The notes: generated by a model from the letters alone, not told the origin. Shown: positions 34,608 through 43,310, counted from the stretch's first letter. The stretch: 64,000 nt of DNA from Roseiarcus sp963782255 (GCA_963782255.1 CAWAIS010000001.1:5456001-5520000); one strand, 5' to 3'. Program-made: numbers and translations.

Positions 34608-35395
34608 GCGCGGCTGCGCTGCTCGCGGGCCGGCATGCGCTTGTTACCGGCGCGGGCGGCGGGATCGGCGCGGCCATTGCGCGCGCGCTCGCTGACGCGG
34701 GCGCGCTGGTTAGCCTCGCCGGTCGTCGCCGCGCGCCGCTGGAGGCGGTAGCGGCGTCGCTTCCCGAAGGCGCGGCGTTCGTCGTCGACAGCTTCGACGT
34801 GACTGACGGAGAGGCAATCGGGCGCGGGCTGGATCGCGCGCGCGCGGTGTTCGGACCCGTTTCGATACTTGTCAACAACGCCGGCGAAGCGCCCAGCGCT
34901 TCGTTCGAAGGCACCGACGCCAAGCTTTGGGCGCAGGTGCTCGCGGTCGATCTCACCGGCGTCTACAATGTCACGCATGCGGCGCTGCCTGACCTCAAGC
35001 GCCATGGGCTTGGCGCGCGGCTCATAAATGTCGCTTCCACAGCGGGCCTGACAGGCTACGCTTATGTCGCCGCTTATTGCGCCGCCAAGCATGGCGTGGT
35101 CGGCCTGACCCGCGCCCTGGCGCTCGAACTCGCTCGCACCGGCGTCACGGCCAACGCTGTCTGTCCGGGCTTCACCGAGACGGCTTTGATCGAACGAGCG
35201 GTCGAGACTATCGTCACGAAGACCGGCCGTTCGACCGAAGCAGCGAGAGCGGAACTCGCACAGGCGAATCCTCAAGGGCGCCTGGTGAAGCCGGAAGAAG
35301 TCGCGGACGCCGTGATTTGGCTCGCCTCGCCCGCCGCGGCGTCAATAACCGGGCAGGCAATCGTGGTCGCGGGCGGGGAGGTTATGGCGGGATGA
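34604..35395 (+). CDS. SDR family 3-hydroxyacyl-CoA dehydrogenase-like oxidoreductase
   Basis: A 263-residue classical SDR. The cofactor loop is VTGAGGGIGAAIARAL, SLAGRRRAPLEAV follows beta-2, ILVNNAGEAPS precedes the active site, the catalytic Ser lies in NVASTAGLTGYAYV and the Tyr-Lys pair in YCAAKHG, then NAVCPGFTETALI. Sequence type resembles 3-hydroxybutyrate/3-oxoacyl dehydrogenases. Coupled by ATGA overlaps on both sides to the monooxygenase/reductase and the crotonase genes. Likely reduces or oxidises an alicyclic or ring-opened CoA intermediate after dearomatisation. Confidence 0.9.
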   Translation: MSAAALLAGRHALVTGAGGGIGAAIARALADAGALVSLAGRRRAPLEAVAASLPEGAAFVVDSFDVTDGEAIGRGLDRARAVFGPVSILVNNAGEAPSASFEGTDAKLWAQVLAVDLTGVYNVTHAALPDLKRHGLGARLINVASTAGLTGYAYVAAYCAAKHGVVGLTRALALELARTGVTANAVCPGFTETALIERAVETIVTKTGRSTEAARAELAQANPQGRLVKPEEVADAVIWLASPAAASITGQAIVVAGGEVMAG

Positions 35396-36243
35396 GCGAA
35401 TCGATTTCGGCGATGCAGGCCGCTCGGCGGCCTTTCAAGGACTATCCCGCGCGCCATTTCCGCTTCGAGGCGAGCGACGACGGGCGCGTCGCGACGGTGC
35501 GACTCAACCGACCGGAACGCAAGAATCCGCTGACCTTCGACAGTTATGCCCAGATGCGCGATCTCTTCCGCGATTTGACCTATGCCTCGGACGTGCGCGC
35601 GATCGTGCTGGCGGGCGCCGGCGGAAATTTCTCATCGGGTGGCGACGTTTTCGAGATCATCGAACCGCTGACCAAAATGAAAGCGCCGGATCTGATTGCG
35701 TTTACGCGCATGACTGGAGATGTCGTCAGGGCGATGCGCAAGTGCCCTCAGCCGATAATAGCCTCGGTCGACGGAATCTGCGCGGGCGCGGGCGCGATTC
35801 TCGCAATGGCGTCCGATTTCAGGCTGGCGACGCCCGAGGCCAAGACGGCGTTTCTGTTCACGCGGGTCGGCCTCGCCGGCGCCGACATGGGCGCGTGCGG
35901 AATCCTTCCGCGGATCATCGGGCAGGGCCGCGAAGCCGAGTTGCTTTACACCGGCCGCGCCATGAGCGCGGCGGAGGGCGTGGCCTGGGGTTTTTACAAT
36001 TCGCTGCACGCGAGTTCAGACCTCGAGCGCGAGGCGAATGCCCTCGCCCGTTCGCTCGCCGACGGCCCCTGGTTCGCCCATGGCATGACCAAGACGATGA
36101 TGAACCAGGAATGGGCGATGGGGCTTGACGAGATGATCGAGTCCGAAGCGCAGGCGCAGGCAATCTGCATGGCGACCGGCGATTTCCGACGCGCCTTCGA
36201 GGCGTTCGCGAGCAAACGCAAGCCGATCTTCGAGGGTGATTGA
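35392..36243 (+). CDS. Enoyl-CoA hydratase/isomerase family protein
   Basis: A 283-residue crotonase-fold protein. RVATVRLNRPERKNPLTFDSY, the oxyanion-hole segment GAGGNFSSGGDVFEI and IASVDGICAGAGAILAMASDF are present. The usual catalytic Glu of the PExxLG-type loop is not obvious; the corresponding loop reads VGLAGADMGACGILPRIIG, with an Asp instead, as in a subgroup linked to aromatic degradation. It may therefore hydrate an unusual cyclic enoyl-CoA or hydrolyse a ring. Start overlaps the SDR stop (ATGA) and its stop overlaps the next start (TGATG). Confidence 0.9.
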   Translation: MSESISAMQAARRPFKDYPARHFRFEASDDGRVATVRLNRPERKNPLTFDSYAQMRDLFRDLTYASDVRAIVLAGAGGNFSSGGDVFEIIEPLTKMKAPDLIAFTRMTGDVVRAMRKCPQPIIASVDGICAGAGAILAMASDFRLATPEAKTAFLFTRVGLAGADMGACGILPRIIGQGREAELLYTGRAMSAAEGVAWGFYNSLHASSDLEREANALARSLADGPWFAHGMTKTMMNQEWAMGLDEMIESEAQAQAICMATGDFRRAFEAFASKRKPIFEGD

Positions 36244-37330
36244 TGCAAACGCGCCCACCGGCCGTCAGCGCGCCCCGCGATTGGATCGATTGGCCGTTCT
36301 TTGACGCCTCGCACCGGGAATTCGCGGCGCGGCTCGACCGCTTTGTCGATTCCGCAGCTGTCGACGACATCGATCACGACGCGGTCGATGAGGCATGCCG
36401 CAAACTCGTGCGCGGGCTGGGTCAGGCGGGCTTGCTGGAGGCTGCCGTCCCGTCTGCCGACGGCGATGCTTCGGGCATCAATTCTCGCGCCGTCTGTCTT
36501 GCGCGCGAGACGCTGGCGCGGCGGGACGGGCTCGCGGATTTCGCGTTCGCGATGCAGGGGCTTGGCTCCGGGGCCATTGCTATCGCCGGCTCAGCGGAGC
36601 TGCGTGCGGCCATCCTACCCAAGGCGCGGTCGGGCGAGTGGCTGGCGGCCTTCGCATTGTCGGAGAAGGACGCGGGTTCCGACGTCGCGGCCATCGCCTG
36701 CTCAGCGCGCGAAGAGGGCGATATTTATATCATCGATGGCGAGAAAACTTGGATCTCCAACGGCGGCATCGCTGATTTCTACACGCTGTTCGCCAGGACC
36801 GGCGAAGCGCCCGGCGCCCGCGGCATTTCGGCGTTTGTCGTCTTTCCAAATGATCCAGGCTTCTCAATCTCCGAGCGGATCGACGTGATTGCGCCGCACC
36901 CGCTGGCGACGCTGCGCTTCAAGAATTGTCGCATCCACAATGGGCGACGGCTCGGCGCGCCGGGGAGCGGCTTCAAGATTGCGATGCAGACGCTCGATAT
37001 CTTTCGCGCCTCCGTTGCGGCCGCCGCTCTGGGCTTTGCGCGGCGCGCGCTTGACGAGGCGATCGATCACGCCCGCGACCGCCGCATGTTTGGCGGCGCG
37101 ATGTTCAGAAGCTGCCGACGACGCGTGAGGCCGCGATGGCGAAGATGACGGCGACAGAGACTGGTCAGCGTGTGATCGATCGCGCCGTGCAGATGTTTGG
37201 CGGACGCGGCGTCATGCGCGGCGAAATTGTCGAGAGCCTCTATCGTGAAATTCGCGCCCTTCGGATCTACGAAGGCGCAACCGAGGTGCAAAAGCTGATC
37301 GTCGCACGCGAATTGCTGAAGTCGCGCTGA
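36243..37330 (+). pseudogene. Acyl-CoA dehydrogenase, interrupted by internal deletion and frameshift
   Basis: The first part (residues 1-285) is a good acyl-CoA dehydrogenase: SLNxxDAG-like FALSEKDAGSDVAAI, GEKTWISNGGIADFY and FARRALDEAIDHARDRRMFGGAM. It then runs into unrelated residues and stops at 37148. The C-terminal part (VQKLPTTREAAMAKMTATE, AVQMFGGRGVMRG, RIYEGATEVQKLIVARELL) continues in another frame to 37330. Compared with the family, about 30 residues between FGGAM and the TREAAMAK helix are absent. The gene is otherwise undegraded, so either a recent deletion or an assembly error at about 37104. If real, the operon lacks its dehydrogenase unless it is encoded elsewhere. Confidence 0.85.
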
Positions 37331-37376
37331 CTGAAGTCGCGCTGACTTAAGATGAACACGTTGGAGGAGTCGCTCA

Positions 37377-37772
37377 ATGCGTCGCCCCTTGCAACCGGAA
37401 GGTTGGCCCAGGCCCGCAGGCTACGCGAACGGCGTTGTTGCGCTGGGTCGAACAATCTTTGTCGCGGGGCAGGTCGGCTGGAACGCAGAAGGCCGCTTCG
37501 AGAGCGACGATCTCGTAGCGCAGACCGCACAAGCGTTGCGCAACGTCGTCGCCGTCCTCGCCTGCGACGGCGCGGGGCCGGAGCACGTCACCAGCCTCGT
37601 CTGGTACTTCATAGACAAGCGCGAATACATCAATCGTCTGTCGGAGGTAGGAAAGGTCTATCGTGAGATCATGGGAAGAAATTTTCCCGCGATGACCGCT
37701 GTCCAGGTCTCCGCCCTCATCGAAGATCGCGCCAAGGTCGAAATCCAGGCGACCGCGGTCGTTCCGGACTAG
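37377..37772 (+). CDS. RidA family protein (YjgF/YER057c/UK114), atypical active site
   Basis: A 131-residue trimer-forming small protein. FVAGQVGWNAEGRF, DDLVAQTAQALRNVVAVL and VEIQATAVV identify the family. Archetypal RidA has PAR at the active site, whose Arg binds the carboxylate of imine substrates; here the triplet is PAM (Met106), while the Glu near the C-terminus (Glu122) is kept. RidA hydrolyses enamines/imines to ketones plus ammonia. The product of 2-aminobenzoyl-CoA reduction is an enamine, and its carboxyl group is a CoA thioester, so loss of the Arg would fit such a substrate. The start has GGAGGAG upstream. Confidence 0.88.
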   Translation: MRRPLQPEGWPRPAGYANGVVALGRTIFVAGQVGWNAEGRFESDDLVAQTAQALRNVVAVLACDGAGPEHVTSLVWYFIDKREYINRLSEVGKVYREIMGRNFPAMTAVQVSALIEDRAKVEIQATAVVPD

Positions 37773-37778
37773 CTCTCC

Positions 37779-39230
37779 ATGTGGCGTCCGCCTGAACGCA
37801 TCCGCTACGCTTCGCAAACTGGGCGGATTCCCTCGCGCGAAGAAGCCGAGCGCTCGCGCCTGTTCTCGCCGCTCAAGGAAGGTCGGCTCAGCCTCGCGCA
37901 ACGCACCTGGGTTCCTGCGATGGTGCCCTGGCGCGCGACGGACGACGGCTTCGTCTCCGATGCCGTCCTCGCCTGGTATGAGCGGTTCGCGCGCGGGCGC
38001 CCGGGCGCGATCGTCGTGGAGGCGACCGGCATTCGCGACGTGCCGAGCGGTCCGCTGCTCCGCATTGGCCATGACCGCTACATCGAGGGCCTGAAACGTC
38101 TCGTCGACGCCGTGAGGCGGGCGAGCGGGGGCCAGACGCGGCTTTTCATCCAGATCATCGATTTCCTCGCGATCCGCCGCCGCCCCGAGCCCTCGAAGTT
38201 TTTCGAGCGCTTCCTTGTGCTGACCGACGACCACCGGCGCGCTGTCGGTGGGGAAACCGCCAGCGAAGCGGAAGTGCGCGCACGCCTGTTTGAACTCGGA
38301 GAGGCCGGCTGGAGAGAGGCGCTTTCCGCCCGCGAGTACGAATCCCTCATGCAGGGTTATCGCGAGCGCGTGACCGACGTGGAATTGCCGCATATTCGCG
38401 ACCTGCCGCAGTCGCTGCCGCCGCTGTTCGCCGCCGCCGCGAGGCGCGCGGAGGCAGCGGGCTTCGACGGCGTCGAACTTCACTACGCCCATGCCTATAC
38501 GATGGCCTCGTTCCTTTCGCGCCTGAATACACGGGAGGACGGTTACGGCGGCGCGCTCGAGAATCGGCTCCGTCTGCCTCTCGAGGTGTTCGGCGCCGTC
38601 CGCGCTTCGGTCCGGCCGGACTTTATCGTCGGGTGCCGGTTTCTCGCGGAAGAGTGCATCGAGGGCGGCAATCGGCTCGATGATTCGCCCGCTGTGGGCG
38701 TCGCCCTCGCGACCGCGGGGATGGATTTCGTTTCGACTTCGCGCGGCGGAAAGTTCGAGGATGCGGCGCAGCCCGCGGTCAATGCGGCCGCCTATCCTTA
38801 TACCGGGCCGAGCGGCTACGAATGCATGCCTCAGTTCATTTCGGACGCGCGCGGACCGTTCGGGCGCAATGCCGCGCCGACGCGCGCGATCCGTAACGCG
38901 ATCCGTGCGGTCGGGCTTGGCACGCCGCTCGTCTGCACGGGCGGCGTGCACAATTTCGAAATGGCGGAGAATTGGCTCGCAGAGGGCGTATGCGACATCG
39001 TCGGCGCCGCGCGGCAGTCTCTCGCCGATCCCGACTGGACGCTGAAGATCTCGCTCGGCCGCGGCGCGGAAGTGCGCACCTGCGAGTTCACCAACTACTG
39101 CGAGGGGCTCGACCAGAAACATAAGGTGGTCACCTGCCAGCTCTGGGACAAGCTCGATCTCGACGCGGCCGAGATGCGTTCAGCCGACGGAAAGCGGCGG
39201 CTGGTCGCGCCGGATTGGGTTGCGGGTTAG
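37779..39230 (+). CDS. NADH:flavin oxidoreductase, old-yellow-enzyme type
   Basis: A 483-residue single-domain OYE-like protein with FMN barrel. It has LFSPLKEGRLSLAQRTWVPA, FDGVELHYAHAYTMASFLSR, DGYGGALENRLRLPLEVFG and CDIVGAARQSLADPDW. A C-terminal Cys-containing tail (EVRTCEFTNYCEGLDQK) resembles the iron-sulfur cysteines of 2,4-dienoyl-CoA reductases only partly. It is distinct from the OYE domain fused to the monooxygenase, so the pathway has two such reductases. It probably reduces an enoyl-CoA or dienoyl-CoA intermediate. It follows the RidA gene by six bases. Confidence 0.88.
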   Translation: MWRPPERIRYASQTGRIPSREEAERSRLFSPLKEGRLSLAQRTWVPAMVPWRATDDGFVSDAVLAWYERFARGRPGAIVVEATGIRDVPSGPLLRIGHDRYIEGLKRLVDAVRRASGGQTRLFIQIIDFLAIRRRPEPSKFFERFLVLTDDHRRAVGGETASEAEVRARLFELGEAGWREALSAREYESLMQGYRERVTDVELPHIRDLPQSLPPLFAAAARRAEAAGFDGVELHYAHAYTMASFLSRLNTREDGYGGALENRLRLPLEVFGAVRASVRPDFIVGCRFLAEECIEGGNRLDDSPAVGVALATAGMDFVSTSRGGKFEDAAQPAVNAAAYPYTGPSGYECMPQFISDARGPFGRNAAPTRAIRNAIRAVGLGTPLVCTGGVHNFEMAENWLAEGVCDIVGAARQSLADPDWTLKISLGRGAEVRTCEFTNYCEGLDQKHKVVTCQLWDKLDLDAAEMRSADGKRRLVAPDWVAG

Positions 39231-39295
39231 GATGGCCGCGTGGGGTACGTCAGGCGCGGCGTCGCGGCCCTTCGGAATAAGGAGGAAGCGAAACG

Positions 39296-40915
39296 ATGCT
39301 CGGCCCCACCGCTCATGTCGACACGTTCGCGCGCGACAATCTGCCTCCGCCCGAGCAATGGCCGGACTTTCGCCTCGAAGGGCTCGACTATCCGGAGTAT
39401 CTGAACGCCGCGGTCGAACTGAGCGATCGCATGGTCGAGCGCGGCTTTGGCGACCACACGGCGCTGATCGGGCATGGCCGGCGCCGCACCTACAAGGAAC
39501 TCGCCGATTGGAGCAACCGGCTCGCCCGCGCGCTCATCGAGGATTACGGCGTGAAGCCGGGCAACCGGGTGCTCATCCGCTCGGCGAACAATCCTGCGAT
39601 GATCGCCTGCTGGCTCGCGGCCACGAAGGCAGGCGCCGTCGTGGTCAACACCATGCCGATGCTGCGGGCGGGAGAACTGACGAAGATTGTCGACAAGGCC
39701 AAGATCAAGCTCGCGCTGTGCGACACCCGCATTCTCGACGAACTGGTCGCCTGCGCTAAGGAGAGCCGCTTTCTCAAGAGCGTCGTCGGCTTCGACGGCA
39801 CCGCCAACCACGATGCCGAGCTCGACCGCGTCGCTCTCGACAAGCCGGTGACCTTCGCCGCCGTGCGCACTGGACGGGACGACGTCGCATTGCTCGGCTT
39901 CACCTCCGGAACAACCGGCGAGCCGAAGGCGACGATGCACTTTCATCGCGACATTCTCATCATCGCCGACGGCTATGCGAAGCAGGTGCTCGACGTTCGG
40001 CCTGAGGACGTCTTCGTCGGCTCGCCCCCGATCGCGTTCACCTTCGGGCTTGGGGGCCTTGCCGTGTTTCCGCTGCGCTTCGGCGCCTGCGCCGCGCTGA
40101 TCGAAAGCGCGACTCCGCCGAACCTGGTCAAGATCATCGAAACCTATAAGGCGACCGTCTGCTTCACGGCGCCGACCGCGTACCGCGCAATGCTGGGAAG
40201 CATACATGAGGGGGCCGACCTTTCCTCGCTTCGCGTCGCCGTGTCCGCGGGCGAGACGCTTCCGGCCCCGGTCTACGAGGCCTGGACGAGGCGCACCGGC
40301 GTGCCGATCCTCGACGGCCTGGGTTCGACGGAATTGCTGCATGTGTTCATCGGCAGTCGTCTTGATGACCGCAAGCCGGGCGTCACAGGAACTCCTGTGC
40401 CCGGCTACGAAGCCAAGATTGTCGACAAGGATTTCAACGAAGCACCTCGCGGAACGGTCGGGCGCCTCGCGGTGCGCGGCCCGACCGGCTGCCGCTATCT
40501 CGCCGACGTCCGTCAGCGGGAATACGTGCAGAATGGCTGGAACGTGACTGGCGACGCGTTCAGCCAGGATGAGGACGGGTACTTTCATTTCGCCGCGCGC
40601 AACGACGACATGATCATATCGTCCGGCTACAGCATCGCCGGCCCCGAGGTCGAGGCGGCGCTGCTGACGCATGAAGCCGTGGCCGAATGCGCCGTGACCG
40701 GGCTTGCAGATGAAGAGCGCGGGCAGATTGTCGCAGCCTTCGTCGTCTTGAAGCCGGGCGTTGCCCCGGATGACGCAACGGCGCTCAGGCTGCAGAACCA
40801 CGTCAAGGCGAACATTGCGCCTTACAAATATCCACGCGCGGTACGCTTCCTGGAGGCGTTGCCGAAGACGCAGACGGGCAAGATCCAGCGCTTCCAATTG
40901 AAGTCTCTCTCATGA
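39296..40915 (+). CDS. abmG: 2-aminobenzoate-CoA ligase (AMP-forming)
   Basis: A 539-residue acyl-adenylate enzyme. The start HVDTFARDNLPPPEQWPDF is characteristic of 2-aminobenzoate-CoA ligases. The P-loop is GFTSGTTGEPKATMHFH (near residue 200), the A5 motif is DGLGSTELLHVF, NGWNVTGDAFSQDEDG is the A7 hinge region and the C-terminal catalytic Lys lies in KTQTGKIQR. It converts anthranilate, ATP and CoA to 2-aminobenzoyl-CoA, AMP and PPi, the substrate of the bifunctional flavoprotein. Start preceded by AAGGAGGAAG. Its stop overlaps the kynureninase start (ATGA), tying CoA activation to anthranilate formation. Confidence 0.93.
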   Translation: MLGPTAHVDTFARDNLPPPEQWPDFRLEGLDYPEYLNAAVELSDRMVERGFGDHTALIGHGRRRTYKELADWSNRLARALIEDYGVKPGNRVLIRSANNPAMIACWLAATKAGAVVVNTMPMLRAGELTKIVDKAKIKLALCDTRILDELVACAKESRFLKSVVGFDGTANHDAELDRVALDKPVTFAAVRTGRDDVALLGFTSGTTGEPKATMHFHRDILIIADGYAKQVLDVRPEDVFVGSPPIAFTFGLGGLAVFPLRFGACAALIESATPPNLVKIIETYKATVCFTAPTAYRAMLGSIHEGADLSSLRVAVSAGETLPAPVYEAWTRRTGVPILDGLGSTELLHVFIGSRLDDRKPGVTGTPVPGYEAKIVDKDFNEAPRGTVGRLAVRGPTGCRYLADVRQREYVQNGWNVTGDAFSQDEDGYFHFAARNDDMIISSGYSIAGPEVEAALLTHEAVAECAVTGLADEERGQIVAAFVVLKPGVAPDDATALRLQNHVKANIAPYKYPRAVRFLEALPKTQTGKIQRFQLKSLS

Positions 40916-42111
40916 TCGACGATCCGTTCGAGCGTACGCGCGCGATGTTCGATTTGCCGAAGGGCGTCGTCTATCTCGACGGGAATTCTCTCGGAGCGAT
41001 GCCCAAATCCGCCCGCGAGCGCGTGCGCCGCGAACTCGACGAGTGCTGGGGCCGAGAGCTGATCCGCGCTTGGAACACCGCCGGCTGGATCGACTTACCT
41101 GCCCGTGTCGGGGACCGCATCGGCGCCCTCATCGGCGCACGCAAGGGTTCGGTGATCGCGGGCAATTCGACCTCGATTAACCTCTTCAAGGCGCTGACCG
41201 CCGCCCTCGAACTCGCCCAGCCTCGCAAGGTCATCCTTTCCGACAGCGGCAATTTCCCGACCGATCTCTATGTCGCCGAGGGCGTCTGCCGCCTGCTCGG
41301 GCGGGGCCTTCAATTGAAGCTCGTCGACCCGAAGGCCGTCGAAAGCGCGCTCGACGAGCGCGTCGCGGTTCTGATGCTGACCGAAGTCGACTACCGCACC
41401 GGGCGCAGGCACGACATGCCCTTGCTGACCGGGAAGGCGAAGGCGTGCGGCGCCGTCACGATCTGGGATCTCGCCCATTCCGCGGGCGCGTTCCCAGTTG
41501 ATCTTGCCGGTTGCGGCGTCGATTTCGCTGTCGGCTGCGGCTACAAGTATTTGAACGGCGGGCCCGGTGCGCCCGCCTTCATCTATGTCCGGCCGGATCT
41601 GCAGGCGCGCGTGGCGCCGGCCCTGTCCGGGTGGATGGGCCATGCGGCGCCGTTCGCTTTCGAACCCAGCTATCGGCCGGGGCATGGCGTCGAACGCCTG
41701 CGCGTGGGCACGCCGCCAGTCCTCTCCATGGCCGCGCTCGACGCGGCCATGGACGTCTTCGACGGCGTCGATATGCTCGCTCTGCGGGAGCGCTCGATTG
41801 CGCTCAGCGAAGACTTCATCCGCCGCATCGAAGCCGATTGCCCCGAACTTCAACTCGCTTCGCCTCGCGATCCCGCGCGGCGCGGCTCGCAGGTCTCGCT
41901 CCGCTTCGCCGAAGGCTACGCTGCGATGCAGGCGCTGATCGCGCGCGGCGTGATCGGCGACTTCCGCGCGCCCGACGTGATGCGCTTCGGCTTCACGCCG
42001 CTTTACATCGGCTTTGCCGAAGTCGAGACGGCCGCAGGCGCGCTCATCGAGATCGTGCGGCGCGGCTCATGGGATCGACCCGAGCACCATGCGCGGAACA
42101 AGGTGACATGA
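40912..42111 (+). CDS. kynU: Kynureninase
   Basis: A 399-residue PLP enzyme that splits L-kynurenine into anthranilate and alanine. YLDGNSLGAMPKSARERV at the start, IAGNSTSINLFKALTAAL for phosphate binding, SDSGNFPTDLYVAEG, WDLAHSAGAFPVDL with the PLP-ring Asp186, and Lys212 in GCGYKYLNGGPGAPAF forming the Schiff base. Length and motifs are standard. Overlaps kynA by four bases. Confidence 0.96.
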   Translation: MIDDPFERTRAMFDLPKGVVYLDGNSLGAMPKSARERVRRELDECWGRELIRAWNTAGWIDLPARVGDRIGALIGARKGSVIAGNSTSINLFKALTAALELAQPRKVILSDSGNFPTDLYVAEGVCRLLGRGLQLKLVDPKAVESALDERVAVLMLTEVDYRTGRRHDMPLLTGKAKACGAVTIWDLAHSAGAFPVDLAGCGVDFAVGCGYKYLNGGPGAPAFIYVRPDLQARVAPALSGWMGHAAPFAFEPSYRPGHGVERLRVGTPPVLSMAALDAAMDVFDGVDMLALRERSIALSEDFIRRIEADCPELQLASPRDPARRGSQVSLRFAEGYAAMQALIARGVIGDFRAPDVMRFGFTPLYIGFAEVETAAGALIEIVRRGSWDRPEHHARNKVT

Positions 42112-42929
42112 GCGAGATCGAGGACGCCGAGAGCGATTTCGGCTCAAGGATGTCGTATGGCGACTACCTCAAGCTCTCCGAACTGCTCGGCGTGCAAACG
42201 CCGCTGACCGACGCGCATGACGAACTTCTGTTCATCATCCAGCATCAGACGAGCGAATTGTGGATGAAGCTCGCCATCCGCGAGATACGCGCGGCTTCCA
42301 CGCTCATCCGCGCAGACGACGTCCAGCCGGCCTTCAAGCTGCTCGCCCGCGTCGCGCGGATCTTCGAGCAGCTCAACAGCGCGTGGGACGTCCTGCGCAC
42401 GATGACGCCAAGCGACTATTCCGAGTTTCGAGACCGGCTGGGCCAGTCCTCGGGATTCCAGTCCTGGCAATATCGTGCGATCGAGTTCCTCGCCGGCAAT
42501 CGCAACCTCGCGATGCTGAGGCCGCACGAGCATCGCCCGGAGATCGTCGCGGAACTCAACGCGATCCTGGCCGAGCCGAGCCTCTATCAGGAGGCGATCC
42601 TGTTGTTGCGCCGGCGGGGGCTCGACGTGGGCGACGCCGCGCGGCGCGCCGAGGCGGCCGAGCCGCACGTCGAATGCGAGGCGCTGACAAGCGCCTGGGC
42701 CGAGGTCTACCGCGATCCCGGCCACCACTGGGACCTTTACGAGCTCGCGGAAAAGCTTGTCGACTTCGAGGACTATCTCCGGCGCTGGCGCTTCAACCAT
42801 GTCACGACCGTCGAGCGCATCATCGGCCTCAAGCGCGGAACGGGCGGCACGTCAGGCGTCGGCTACCTGAAGCGCATGCTGGAAATCGAACTCTTTCCGG
42901 AACTCTGGCGCGTGCGCACGCGGATGTGA
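42108..42929 (+). CDS. kynA: Tryptophan 2,3-dioxygenase
   Basis: A 273-residue heme dioxygenase that opens the indole ring of L-tryptophan to N-formylkynurenine. MSYGDYLKLSELLGVQ, FIIQHQTSELWMK with the active-site His46, FRDRLGQSSGFQSWQYR (substrate carboxylate-binding Arg), and FNHVTTVERIIGLKRGTGGT with His231 as the likely heme ligand. The ATG at 42108 overlaps the kynU stop; a longer frame upstream is a shadow of kynU. Last gene of the 12-kb operon. Confidence 0.96.
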   Translation: MSEIEDAESDFGSRMSYGDYLKLSELLGVQTPLTDAHDELLFIIQHQTSELWMKLAIREIRAASTLIRADDVQPAFKLLARVARIFEQLNSAWDVLRTMTPSDYSEFRDRLGQSSGFQSWQYRAIEFLAGNRNLAMLRPHEHRPEIVAELNAILAEPSLYQEAILLLRRRGLDVGDAARRAEAAEPHVECEALTSAWAEVYRDPGHHWDLYELAEKLVDFEDYLRRWRFNHVTTVERIIGLKRGTGGTSGVGYLKRMLEIELFPELWRVRTRM

Positions 42930-42952
42930 GTGTCTGTTTTAAAAGTCATGGA

Positions 42953-43068
42953 CCTCATGCTGAGGCGCCCCTTGCGAAGCAAAGGACCTCGAAGGACGCT
43001 GGCGCTTGCAACGCTGCCTGCGCCAGCTGGATCGTCCTTCGAGGCTTCTTCGCGGCGCCTCATATCAG
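42953..43068. repeat. Large imperfect inverted repeat (dispersed intergenic palindrome)
   Basis: The left arm (CTCATGCTGAGGCGCC near 42953, CCTCGAAGGACG at about 42987) is mirrored by the right arm (CGTCCTTCGAGG at about 43033, GGCGCCTCATATCAG ending near 43068). The pattern CTGAGG...CCTCGAAGGACG...CGTCCTTCGAGG is a well-known intergenic palindrome of Hyphomicrobiales. It follows the catabolic operon and could act as its transcription end. Confidence 0.65.
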
Positions 43069-43136
43069 ACCCTATGGGGCGGCGGGGTCGAGAGGTTAAG
43101 ATTGGATTGCCAACCATCCAGCCTCGGAGGCCCAAG

Positions 43137-43310
43137 ATGACGGATCTCGTTTGCCCTGTGACACGCCCGCCGTGAGTGAGTAATGCCACGGTGCATATCG
43201 CCTGGGAACTCAGCAAAGCCGATTTGGGTTCGGCTTACGACTTCTACGCCAACCCCTGCGGTGGCCCCGGCGTTTTTTGGGCGCAGAAGGGGTACGCACG
43301 GCACGTCTGA
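43137..43310 (+). other. Two adjacent tiny open frames, possible gene remnant
   Basis: An ATG at 43137 with GGAGG seven bases upstream opens MTDLVCPVTRPP and stops at 43173. Directly after the TGA, in the same phase, a GTG opens 44 codons (NATVHIAWELSKADLGSAYD ...) to 43310. The second piece faintly resembles N-termini of IS110-type transposases, but only over about 12 residues. Too weak to call a gene; it may be a scar of a lost element. The rest of 42930-43359 holds only the palindrome. Confidence 0.25.

Noticed and set aside
41511..42107. Upstream extension of tryptophan dioxygenase
   Set aside because: Arg-rich shadow of kynU. The true start overlaps the kynU stop as ATGA.
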